This document shows, in pieces, positions 23,709 through 30,359 of a stretch of 30,359 bases of DNA. Made by a program: the position numbers and the translations under genes. The number at the start of each line of letters is the position of its first letter. The first letter of the stretch is position 1. This DNA comes from an uncultured Lachnospiraceae bacterium (lineage in GTDB: Bacteria; Bacillota_A; Clostridia; Lachnospirales; Lachnospiraceae): positions 1-30,359 of the forward strand of contig CAMYVI010000005.1 in NCBI GenBank assembly GCA_947302185.1. Direction: 5' to 3'. Under the pieces are notes generated by a model, which was not told the DNA's origin, ran no database searches, and saw only the letters and a program-made list of their open reading frames with translations.

Positions 23709-25277
23709 ATGAATCCGGATGATATGAACAGTATGGAGGAAGAACGGGATGTTCAGGAAAGTGAGGAATACTCTTTCCTGAAAGAGACGGTTAAAAATCC
23801 TCCTGTCGATATACAGAAAATATTAATAAAACTGACCGCCCTTTCAGGCGCAGCCATCCTCTTCGGAGTAATAGCGGCGCTTGTTTTTTATGCCGTTCTT
23901 TCATGGAGAAACAGCGTGAGTCCCAATCCGGTAACGATCCCTGCGGATGAGCAGCCGGTATCGGGTCTCGTCGCTAACAGTACAGTCGGAAACGATACGA
24001 CAGGAAACGGAAAAGACGGTACGGGGAAAAGTGAAGATCTGAAAAATGCCGGCGGCGGAAACAATGCCGGCGAAAATAACGGGAACGCCGTCTCTTCGGA
24101 TGAGAGCGGAGAGAATGAAGGAGGACAGGAAGGACACGACGGCGATGGGCAGGGAAATGCAGCGGTATTTACTCCGACGCCCACACCGACCGAAGAAGAA
24201 CTGGATCAGAATGCTCTTGAGACTTATAACCGCGTGCAGTCGAAGCTTCGGGGTATTGCAGAGGATGCCATGAAATCTGTCGTGACTGTCACCGGGGTGA
24301 CAGCCGATGATGAGTGGTTCGATATCACGAACGTGGGCAGCCGCGCATCAAGCGGTCTCATCGTGGCGGATAACAGCGTCAGTTACCTGGTCCTTACGGA
24401 TTACGATGTCATCGATTCGGCAGAGAAAATCGCTGTCACTCTGCCTGACGGATCGGTCGTGGAGGGTTCTTTCCAGAAGAAAGATCCGGTTACAGATCTC
24501 TGTGTGGTCAGCATTCCCAGAGATAAGATTTCGAGAGAGTCGCGAAGGGAGCTCTCCGTGGCCACACTGGGAAATTCATATAATGTTAATCGGGGGGATT
24601 CCGTTCTGGCCGTAGGGGCACTGACGGGAGCGGCCGGGACATTTGCATGCGGAAAAGTAATTTCACTCGACGGCTCTGTGGAGATCGTAGACGGAGAATA
24701 CAGGCTTGTATCTACCGATATATACGGCGGAAAGACCGCAAGCGGAGTTCTTATAAACATGGACGGGGAAGTTGTAGGAATTATTGACCAGGAGTATTCG
24801 GGTGAGGACCGGCAGACGGTTACTGCAATTCCGATTTCTCTGCTCAAAAGTCTGATCGAAAAGCTTTCCAATAATTCCGCTCTGTCCTATATCGGAATTC
24901 ACGGACTTGATATTTCAGAGAAGGCTGCCGAATCCCAGAAGATTCCGTCCGGGGTATACGTCAGCTCGGTCGACGCCGATTCTCCCGCCCTTCAGGCGGG
25001 GATCCAGCCGGGCGATATTATAACGGCAGTAGGTCTCGGATCCAGTGTCACCCTGCGGTCGCTGCACGAGAATATCATGAACCGTTCGCCGGGGGATGAA
25101 GTTGAGGTGACGGTCATGAGACAGGGATCTTCGAAATATGCGAAGTTCGATTTTGCGATCACAATCGGAGAACTGCCGGAGAAAGATACTTCAGATGAAG
25201 CAGCGGCTTCAGCGGACACGGAACAGAAAACGGTTGATGAATCGCTATCGGATGAGAGCGCAGCTGCTGCGCAATAG
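23709..25277 (+). CDS. HtrA-like membrane protein with degenerate protease site and PDZ domain (putative pseudoprotease)
   Basis: Predicted 522-residue membrane-anchored protein with HtrA/DegP architecture. It has a short cytoplasmic segment, one membrane helix (about 43-65), a long Gly/Asn/Glu linker (~70-160), a trypsin-like fold (~180-385) and a PDZ domain (~390-490, GVYVSSVDADSPALQAGIQPGDIITAVG). The expected catalytic His (TNNHVI in HtrA) is Asp233 in LTDYDVI. The nucleophile motif GNSGGP is replaced by GKTASGVL with Ala344 at the Ser position. Only the catalytic Asp (Asp263, DPVTDLCVV) remains. It is therefore probably a chaperone or peptide-binding scaffold rather than a protease. The in-frame TTG at 23655 has no ribosome site, so I start at ATG 23709; ATGs at 23724 and 23733 are also possible. 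Confidence 0.8.
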   Translation: MNPDDMNSMEEERDVQESEEYSFLKETVKNPPVDIQKILIKLTALSGAAILFGVIAALVFYAVLSWRNSVSPNPVTIPADEQPVSGLVANSTVGNDTTGNGKDGTGKSEDLKNAGGGNNAGENNGNAVSSDESGENEGGQEGHDGDGQGNAAVFTPTPTPTEEELDQNALETYNRVQSKLRGIAEDAMKSVVTVTGVTADDEWFDITNVGSRASSGLIVADNSVSYLVLTDYDVIDSAEKIAVTLPDGSVVEGSFQKKDPVTDLCVVSIPRDKISRESRRELSVATLGNSYNVNRGDSVLAVGALTGAAGTFACGKVISLDGSVEIVDGEYRLVSTDIYGGKTASGVLINMDGEVVGIIDQEYSGEDRQTVTAIPISLLKSLIEKLSNNSALSYIGIHGLDISEKAAESQKIPSGVYVSSVDADSPALQAGIQPGDIITAVGLGSSVTLRSLHENIMNRSPGDEVEVTVMRQGSSKYAKFDFAITIGELPEKDTSDEAAASADTEQKTVDESLSDESAAAAQ

Positions 25278-25348
25278 TATCCTGATAATCACGGGGAAAG
25301 AAAAGCGCCCGGAATGATGCAGTAACGAAAATCCGCTCAGAATGATAC

Positions 25349-25377
25349 TTGACAGAACACAGATAGATGTAGATACT
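25349..25377 (+). promoter_or_regulatory. Promoter with overlapping dyad upstream of the YhaM-type gene
   Basis: TTGACA (25349-25354), 17 bp, then GATACT (25372-25377). A perfect 7-bp inverted repeat, AACACAG (25356-25362) and CTGTGTT (25376-25382), spans the spacer and -10 and could be an operator. Confidence 0.6.
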
Positions 25378-25435
25378 GTGTTAGGATTCATGATGTTAGT
25401 CATTGTGCAGAACATGCACTTAGAAATGGAGAAGT

Positions 25436-26380
25436 ATGCGCTATATCAGCGAACTTAGAGAAGGCAGCCGCATACAGGATGTCTATCTGTGCAAGCATAA
25501 GCAGTCAGCTGTTACCAAGAACGGCAAGAATTATGAAAATGTAGTCCTGCAGGACCGGACAGGCGTTTTGGATGCCAAGATATGGGATCCGAATTCCGAC
25601 GCGATCTGTGATTTTGATGCTCTCGATTATATTTATGTAGCGGGCAGCGTGAGTAATTTCAACGGTTCTCTTCAGGCGTCCCTTAAGCAGGTCAGAAAGG
25701 CGGATCCGGGCGAATACATTCCGGCGGATTATCTGCCTGTCACTAAGAAGAACCGCAAGGTCATGTACAATGAACTTCTTGCGTATGCAGGTTCTGTGAA
25801 GCAGCCTTACCTGAGCGCGTTGCTGAAAAGTTTTTTTGTTGATGATAAAGAGTTCGTGAAGATTTTTGCCGGCCACTCGGCGGCAAAGACTGTCCACCAC
25901 AGTTTCGTGGGAGGCCTTCTGGAGCATACTCTTTCCGTCACGAAAATATGTGAGTTCATCGCGCGCAATTATCCGGCTGTGAACCGTGATCTTCTGATAA
26001 CGGTCGCGATGCTCCACGATATCGGGAAGACGAAGGAGCTTTCCGATTTTCCGGTGAATGAGTATACAGACGACGGTCAGCTGCTCGGTCACATCCTGAT
26101 CGGAGCTGAGATGGTTCATGACCATATAAGGGATATTGCCGGATTTCCCGAGAAATTGGAGACAGAAATCAAGCATTGCATTCTTGCCCATCACGGAGAG
26201 TTTGAGTACGGTTCTCCGAAGAAGCCGGCCATTATCGAGGCCATGGCGCTCAACCTCGCAGACAATATGGATGCAAAGCTTGAGACGATGACGGAGGTCC
26301 TTGAGTCCGGCCCGGTCAATGATGAGTGGCTCGGTTTCAACCGTTTCTTTGATTCGAATCTGAGAAGAACGGGTAAGTGA
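25436..26380 (+). CDS. yhaM: 3'-5' exoribonuclease of the YhaM type (OB + HD)
   Basis: Cytosolic nuclease of 314 residues resembling Bacillus YhaM, which trims RNA (and DNA) from 3' ends. Residues ~10-95 form an OB-type nucleic-acid binding domain (NVVLQDRTGVLDAKIWD, YIYVAGSVSNFNGSLQASL). The HD phosphohydrolase domain (~150-290) shows HHSFVGGLLEHT (with His164), MLHDIGK (His194-Asp195), AHHGE (His252-His253) and NLADNMDAK (Asp276), the expected metal ligands. GGAGAAG precedes the ATG. It has its own promoter 59 bp upstream and is followed by a tandem-repeat region instead of a standard terminator. Confidence 0.9.
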   Translation: MRYISELREGSRIQDVYLCKHKQSAVTKNGKNYENVVLQDRTGVLDAKIWDPNSDAICDFDALDYIYVAGSVSNFNGSLQASLKQVRKADPGEYIPADYLPVTKKNRKVMYNELLAYAGSVKQPYLSALLKSFFVDDKEFVKIFAGHSAAKTVHHSFVGGLLEHTLSVTKICEFIARNYPAVNRDLLITVAMLHDIGKTKELSDFPVNEYTDDGQLLGHILIGAEMVHDHIRDIAGFPEKLETEIKHCILAHHGEFEYGSPKKPAIIEAMALNLADNMDAKLETMTEVLESGPVNDEWLGFNRFFDSNLRRTGK

Positions 26381-26386
26381 TATAAT
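26378..26386 (+). promoter_or_regulatory. Extended -10 promoter overlapping the yhaM stop codon
   Basis: TGATATAAT combines the TGn extension (which is the yhaM stop codon) with a consensus TATAAT. No good -35 is visible at the usual distance, as is common for extended -10 promoters. A transcript from here would carry all four 44-bp repeats in its leader. Confidence 0.5.
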
Positions 26387-26401
26387 GCCTGCAGGACATT
26401 T

Positions 26402-26577
26402 GTGACAGCAGCTGCACTCTCAACACTCGGCAGGATACTCGATTCGTGACAGCAGCTGCACTCTCAACATTCGGCAGGATACTCGATTTGTGACAGCAGC
26501 TGTACTCTCAACATTCGGCAGGATACTCGATTTGTGACAGCAGCTGTACTTCCGACACCTGACAGGATATTCGGTAA
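26402..26577. repeat. Four tandem 44-bp repeats
   Basis: Head-to-tail units start at 26402, 26446, 26490 and 26534 with GTGACAGCAGCTG. Units 1-3 differ from their neighbours by only one or two bases; unit 4 is diverged in its second half. Each unit carries an ACAGCAGCTG(T/C) dyad. The period is not a multiple of three and no gene covers it. There are no spacers, so it is not a CRISPR array. Confidence 0.95.
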
Positions 26578-26622
26578 GTTTGCAGGAAACAGAAAACGCG
26601 ATCTGAATAGAAATTCCGGAAA

Positions 26623-28044
26623 ATGACGACCGGTATGTATCAAAAAAATGATATGGTGGAAATCACCATAGAGGACATGACAAATGAAGGCGAGGGTATC
26701 GGCCATGCAGACGGCTATACTCTCTTTGTGAAGGATGCGGTCATCGGTGACCGCATTCTTGCGCGTATAACGAAAACCAAGAAGAGCTACGGCTATGCAC
26801 GGGTAGAAAAGGTTGTTGAAGCCTCGAGCGACCGTGTCGCGGCAAAATGTCCTGAAGCGAGGAGATGCGGCGGCTGCAGGCTGCAGGAGCTGTCGTATGA
26901 AAAACAATTGGCTTTTAAAGAAGGAGTTGTACGAAGGAATCTTGAACGGATCGGCGGTTTTACGGACATACCGACGGAGCCGATTATGGGAATGGAGAAC
27001 CCCTGGAGATACCGCAACAAGGCTCAGTATCCGATCGGGTTTTCAAAGAAGGACGGGAGAATCGTAGCCGGTTACTATGCGGGCAGGACACATTCGATTA
27101 TTGATGTTCGAGACTGTATGCTGTCTCCGGAACATAATGCGGATATATTGAGAGCAGTCGTCGCATTTGCGGAAAAATACCGCATCGAACCGTATGATGA
27201 GACTACAGGCAGGGGGCTTCTTCGGCATCTGCTGGTGCGGGAGGGGTTTGCATCCGGGCAGGTGCTGGTCTGCCTCGTGATCAACGGGAAAAAACTGCCT
27301 CATGCCGGGGAACTGGTCGAAATGCTGCTTGAAGTGTCGGGGACTATGGAAGCAGATATTAAGAGCATATGCCTTAATATTAACAGACAGCGCACGAATG
27401 TCATTCTCGGTGATAAGGTCGTTCCGCTTTACGGCGATCCCGGGATCACAGATTATCTGGGCGGTTTCTCTTTCCGAATTTCTCCGCTGTCGTTTTACCA
27501 GGTCAATCCTGTTCAGACCGTGAAGCTTTATAATACGGCAGTTGAATTCGCACAGCTGACCGGACGGGAGACAGTGTTCGACTTATTCTGCGGAATCGGG
27601 ACGATTTCTCATTTCCTCGCGCGCTCTGCAAAGGAGGTCTATGGCGTCGAGATCGTGCCGGAGGCCATAGAGGATGCGAAGGCAAATGCAGTGCGAAACG
27701 GAATGACAAATGCAAAGTTTTTCGCAGCCGCCGCGGAGGATGTGGCGGAGCGCGGGTATTTTGATAAAGACAATCCGCTGGTCAGGCCCGATGTGGTCGT
27801 GGTCGACCCTCCGCGTAAGGGATGTGAAGAGAGCCTGCTCCGAACGATAAGGAGACTGGGACCGGACCGGGTCGTGTATGTGAGCTGCGACAGCGCGACG
27901 CTGGCAAGGGACTTGAAGATTTTGTGTGAGACAGAGGGAGACGGGGAGAGCCGGTATGAGGTGCGCAGGGTCAGGGCGTGCGATATGTTCCCGCATGCGT
28001 GCCATGTTGAATCGGTTGTGAAACTCACCCGAGTCGGGTTGTGA
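26623..28044 (+). CDS. rlmD: 23S rRNA (uracil-C5)-methyltransferase, RlmD/RlmCD type
   Basis: SAM-dependent enzyme methylating C5 of a uridine in 23S rRNA; family members differ in target, so RlmCD or another site is possible. The 473 residues show an N-terminal TRAM RNA-binding domain (~9-66), an Fe-S site (Cys76, Cys82, Cys85 in CGGC, Cys165), the FYQVNP motif (291-296), SAM-binding DLFCGIGT (320-327), VVDPPRKGC (394-401) and the nucleophile Cys422 in YVSCDSATLARD. All catalytic residues are present. The ATG lacks a strong ribosome site (CCGGA only), and further ATGs follow at 26635 and 26653. Its ~230-nt leader is largely made of tandem repeats. Confidence 0.93.
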   Translation: MTTGMYQKNDMVEITIEDMTNEGEGIGHADGYTLFVKDAVIGDRILARITKTKKSYGYARVEKVVEASSDRVAAKCPEARRCGGCRLQELSYEKQLAFKEGVVRRNLERIGGFTDIPTEPIMGMENPWRYRNKAQYPIGFSKKDGRIVAGYYAGRTHSIIDVRDCMLSPEHNADILRAVVAFAEKYRIEPYDETTGRGLLRHLLVREGFASGQVLVCLVINGKKLPHAGELVEMLLEVSGTMEADIKSICLNINRQRTNVILGDKVVPLYGDPGITDYLGGFSFRISPLSFYQVNPVQTVKLYNTAVEFAQLTGRETVFDLFCGIGTISHFLARSAKEVYGVEIVPEAIEDAKANAVRNGMTNAKFFAAAAEDVAERGYFDKDNPLVRPDVVVVDPPRKGCEESLLRTIRRLGPDRVVYVSCDSATLARDLKILCETEGDGESRYEVRRVRACDMFPHACHVESVVKLTRVGL

Positions 28045-28052
28045 CATTCGTG

Positions 28053-28058
28053 TATAAT
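28053..28058 (+). promoter_or_regulatory. Candidate -10 element for the lipoprotein gene
   Basis: A consensus TATAAT lies 32 bp before the lipoprotein start codon, just after the rlmD stop. The -35 region is poor (CGAGTC at 17-bp spacing), so this is tentative. Confidence 0.4.
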
Positions 28059-28089
28059 AGCGTTAAAAGTAGTTAGGAGGACATTGTTT

Positions 28090-28722
28090 ATGAGAAAGAG
28101 AGCATTTATTTTATTTACGGCTTTTATCATGGCGTTTGGTATCAGCGCATGCGGCAAGACTGAAGAAGCGGCTGTGGAAGAACCGAATGTAACGGATGTG
28201 ACGACAGGAGATTCTGAAGAAGAACCTGAGGTCGACGGCTCTGCATATGGCTATGCGGGATCGGATCCTGTTGAAGCAGCGGTCTATAAATACATGGCTG
28301 AGGAAATGAGCAGGAATTACGACGATGCGGAGATCCACATTCCGACAGTGAGCATTGTTCATATAGACTTTACTCCGGAAGATGAAATATTAGCCTATGG
28401 AGATTACTGGATCGAGAATTATAATGTTGACGGAGATACTCTGAAGTGCGTTTCCGGCGGGAATTATCCCGGAGTTATGCATCTGAGCAAGGACTATGTC
28501 GTGACTGCTTTTGATCAGGTGGAAGACGGAGAAGGGTTTGAAGCCAGCGCGAAGGAGTTGTTCGGTGAAGATTATGACAATTTCATGAAAGTCTACAGTG
28601 ACAGTGAGGCCCGCGAGGAGCTCAGGAAGATAACTGTAACAGACTATGTCAATTTGAACGGTCTTTCGGTAACTCAATTTCAGGATGAAGGATGGGATCC
28701 CGTCGAACTTTATCATAGCTGA
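28090..28722 (+). CDS. Putative lipoprotein of unknown function
   Basis: Not recognised. The 210-residue product starts with a lipoprotein signal peptide (RKR, a hydrophobic stretch and the lipobox GISAC with Cys21), so it is probably lipid-anchored on the outer face of the membrane. An acidic linker (22-58) precedes a mixed domain (~60-210) beginning DPVEAAVYKYMAEEMSRNYDDAEIHIP. With its central strands (VSIVHIDFTPEDEILAYGDYWIENYNV), this is reminiscent of small solute- or wall-associated domains. I chose ATG 28090 because AGGAGG is well spaced before it; the in-frame TTG at 28084 would be too close. The gene sits ahead of an HD hydrolase. Confidence 0.75.
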   Translation: MRKRAFILFTAFIMAFGISACGKTEEAAVEEPNVTDVTTGDSEEEPEVDGSAYGYAGSDPVEAAVYKYMAEEMSRNYDDAEIHIPTVSIVHIDFTPEDEILAYGDYWIENYNVDGDTLKCVSGGNYPGVMHLSKDYVVTAFDQVEDGEGFEASAKELFGEDYDNFMKVYSDSEAREELRKITVTDYVNLNGLSVTQFQDEGWDPVELYHS

Positions 28723-28750
28723 AATCAGGCTGAAGGACAGGTGTTTTATT

Positions 28751-29338
28751 ATGGATGAACGATTGAAAAAGCAGTTGGAATTTTCTCTGGAAATCGATAA
28801 AGAGAAAAACATTTTCAGACAGACGCACCTTTCTGGGCACGGCCGCAATGAAAATGATGCCGAACACGCCTGGCACATGGCAATTATGGCTTATCTGTTC
28901 CGGGAGTATGCCAATGAGAAAGTGGATATCGGCAAAGTTATGCTGATGTGCCTGATTCACGATATTGTGGAAATTGATGCCGGAGACACCTACGCCTATG
29001 ATACGGAAGGCCTGAAAACACAGAAGGCGAGAGAAGACGCTGCAAAGGAACGGATTTTTTCCCTGCTCCCGGAAGACCAGAAACAAGAACTTACAGCTCT
29101 TTTTGATGAATTCGAGGAGAACCGGTCACCGGAGTCAAAGTATGCGCACGCGATGGATAACCTGCAGCCTCTGATATTGAATAACAGCAATGGCGGAGGC
29201 GACTGGAAAGAACACGGAGTAACAGCCCGCACGGTGTACGGACGGCAGGAGAAGACACGGCTTGGCTCGGAAAAGCTATATGAGGTTACCGATCGGATCA
29301 TACAGGACAATATCCGGAAGGGAAATCTTCCGGAGTAA
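28751..29338 (+). CDS. HD-domain hydrolase (YfbR/HDDC2-like)
   Basis: Cytosolic metal-dependent phosphohydrolase of 195 residues; relatives such as YfbR are 5'-deoxynucleotidases. The HD motifs are visible: a His in NENDAEHAWHMA, LIHDIVEIDAGD with the His-Asp pair, and a late Asp in HAMDNLQPLI, typical of the HD_3 group. The start at ATG 28751 follows AAGGACAGG. An upstream in-frame ATG at 28685 would overlap the lipoprotein gene and has no ribosome site. Only 13 nt separate it from the alpha/beta hydrolase gene, so they are likely one operon. Substrate unknown. Confidence 0.85.
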   Translation: MDERLKKQLEFSLEIDKEKNIFRQTHLSGHGRNENDAEHAWHMAIMAYLFREYANEKVDIGKVMLMCLIHDIVEIDAGDTYAYDTEGLKTQKAREDAAKERIFSLLPEDQKQELTALFDEFEENRSPESKYAHAMDNLQPLILNNSNGGGDWKEHGVTARTVYGRQEKTRLGSEKLYEVTDRIIQDNIRKGNLPE

Positions 29339-29351
29339 GGAGGCATAGGTT

Positions 29352-30041
29352 ATGGCGCTATACGAAGCACAGAATACGGTAGATGTAAACGGCGTTACCC
29401 TCCATTACGCTAAGGTCGGGGAAGGGCGTCCGATTGTACTGATACACGGTAATGCTGAAGATCATAATCTGTTTGAGACAGAGATCGGCCAGCTTGCAGA
29501 TGCGGGCTATCAGGTATATGCGCCGGATTCCAGAGGACACGGTGCAAATGAGCCGCTCGGTGAATATCATTTTCGTGACATGGCTGAAGATATTTATCAG
29601 TTCATCGGGGCGATGGGACTTGAGAAGCCTGCTCTTTATGGACACAGTGACGGCGGCATTATCGCTCTTATGCTGGAGATTATGCATCCGGGGACGCTCG
29701 GAATTATGGCAATCAGCGGAACCAATCTCACTCCTGAAGGAATCATCCCGTCTTTTCTTGAGGAATATACGGAAATCTACCGAAAGGATTCGGATCCCCT
29801 CATCAAGCTGATGCTGACAGAACCGCATATTGATCCGAAAGAGCTGGGCAACATCAGGATTCCGGTTCTTGTCACGGTGGGCGAGGACGATCTTATTCTT
29901 CGGGAAGAAACAGACCGTATTGTTGCGGGCCTCCCCGATGCCGAGCTTATCGTTGTTCCGGGGGCGGATCACGGAAGTTATATCGCAGGCAGTGAGATCA
30001 TGGGGGAAATGCTGATACGTTTCATGAATCGTCGGCAGTGA
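29352..30041 (+). CDS. Alpha/beta-fold hydrolase
   Basis: Cytosolic alpha/beta hydrolase of 229 residues, acting on an unidentified ester or similar bond. The oxyanion loop LIHGNAEDH (30-38), nucleophile Ser99 in YGHSDGG, acid Asp180 in VGEDDLI and His207 in GADHGSY make a complete catalytic triad. AAGGAGG precedes the ATG. The last ~17 codons lie in a 41-bp unit that is repeated just downstream in another frame, and the stop codon lies in that second copy. The present C-terminus (FMNRRQ) may therefore be newly created. Confidence 0.9.
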   Translation: MALYEAQNTVDVNGVTLHYAKVGEGRPIVLIHGNAEDHNLFETEIGQLADAGYQVYAPDSRGHGANEPLGEYHFRDMAEDIYQFIGAMGLEKPALYGHSDGGIIALMLEIMHPGTLGIMAISGTNLTPEGIIPSFLEEYTEIYRKDSDPLIKLMLTEPHIDPKELGNIRIPVLVTVGEDDLILREETDRIVAGLPDAELIVVPGADHGSYIAGSEIMGEMLIRFMNRRQ

Positions 30042-30074
30042 AATCATGGGGAATATGCTGATACGTTTCATGAA
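29988..30074. repeat. Tandem duplication at the 3' end of the hydrolase gene
   Basis: 41-bp copies at 29988-30028 and 30034-30074 differ at 3 positions; the offset is 46 bp. Because 46 is not a multiple of three, the second copy is out of frame with the hydrolase. In its own frame it would read GSEIMGNMLIRFMKENE and stop at 30085-30087. Confidence 0.9.
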
Positions 30075-30163
30075 AGAAAACGAGTGAAACAATCTGTGCC
30101 CGGCAAGAACAACAAAGTGTTCGGACCGGGACGGAAGCCGTTCTGGCAGATGCCTTATTCCTG

Positions 30164-30172
30164 TGATAAAAT
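30164..30172 (+). promoter_or_regulatory. Candidate extended -10 promoter of the HIT gene
   Basis: TGATAAAAT (TGn plus a near-consensus -10) lies 48 bp before the HIT-family start. No clear -35 is visible. Confidence 0.4.
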
Positions 30173-30220
30173 ATCTGTATGGAACTATTCGGCATGTAAA
30201 ATGACAAAGGAGAACAGAGC

Positions 30221-30359
30221 ATGAATACAACAATCAAAGGCGAAAACTGCGGTTACTGTCAGGGCGGGGAACTGCTTGCAAAGTTCGGTATCAAGATATG
30301 TGAGCTGGATGTCAGCCAGCTGATCCTCTTTAAGGAGCAGAGCAAGCGCGGACGCTGCA
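30221..30359 (+). CDS. HIT-family protein, N-terminal fragment (runs off window)
   Basis: The first 46 residues match the start of short HIT-family nucleotide-binding proteins of Clostridia: a cysteine pair (Cys10, Cys13), then KFGIKICELDVSQLILFKEQ and GRC. Such proteins hydrolyse nucleotide phosphoramidates or related substrates. The defining HxHxH motif lies beyond the window. AAAGGAGAA is well spaced before the ATG. Confidence 0.75.
   Translation, partial: MNTTIKGENCGYCQGGELLAKFGIKICELDVSQLILFKEQSKRGRC

Noticed and set aside
26402..26577. CRISPR array
   Set aside because: The 44-bp units are contiguous with no unique spacers, and no cas genes are present.
28685..28750. Upstream ATG extending the HD hydrolase by 22 residues
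   Set aside because: It would overlap the lipoprotein gene and lacks a ribosome site, while ATG 28751 is preceded by AAGGACAGG.

Overview
The window looks like a chromosomal segment of an anaerobic Firmicute of class Clostridia, most likely Lachnospiraceae. The evidence is the gene order rpsF-ssb-rpsR-gdpP-rplI-dnaB, a class B sortase, two proteins with the PG_binding_4 fold (one fused to YkuD, one to VanW), a papain-like/lectin-like secreted protease, and strong AGGAGG-type ribosome binding sites. No rRNA, tRNA, transposase, integrase or CRISPR array was seen. Most genes are housekeeping or cell-surface genes. The assignment rests on family recognition, not on a database search.

Layout. 1-9408 is mainly an envelope/secretion block: the end of a PLP aminotransferase, a membrane-anchored L,D-transpeptidase with a repeat-rich acidic tail, a class B sortase closed by a clear terminator, a sirtuin overlapping by 1 nt a 1221-residue secreted papain-like protease with ricin-type modules, and a secreted, membrane-tethered protein with a possible cohesin-like domain. 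9510-15036 is an information-processing block: a promoter and an S6:S18-type leader, rpsF, ssb and rpsR, then a terminator overlapped by a strong promoter, then gdpP (c-di-AMP hydrolysis), rplI and dnaB, with tight coupling of gdpP to rplI. 15037-15380 has no convincing gene. 15381-18958 holds glyA, a VanW-family protein and a shortened AIR-synthase-like protein.

18950-23577 is on the minus strand: mutS2, then an OmpR-type response regulator and its histidine kinase. A perfect 12-bp inverted repeat lies between mutS2 and the regulator. From 23709 everything is on the plus strand again: an HtrA-like PDZ protein whose catalytic His and Ser appear to be replaced, a YhaM-type HD exoribonuclease, four 44-bp tandem repeats downstream of an extended -10 promoter, an RlmD/TrmA-type rRNA methyltransferase, a lipoprotein, an HD hydrolase, an alpha/beta hydrolase with a duplicated and frame-shifted 3' end, and the start of a HIT-family protein.

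I found no obvious new multi-gene defence or mobile system. The points most worth a second look are the catalytically degenerate HtrA protein, the tandem-repeat leader of the rRNA methyltransferase gene, the palindromic repeats flanking the sortase, the sirtuin-protease overlap with its surface-anchored neighbour, and the promoter placed inside a terminator ahead of gdpP.
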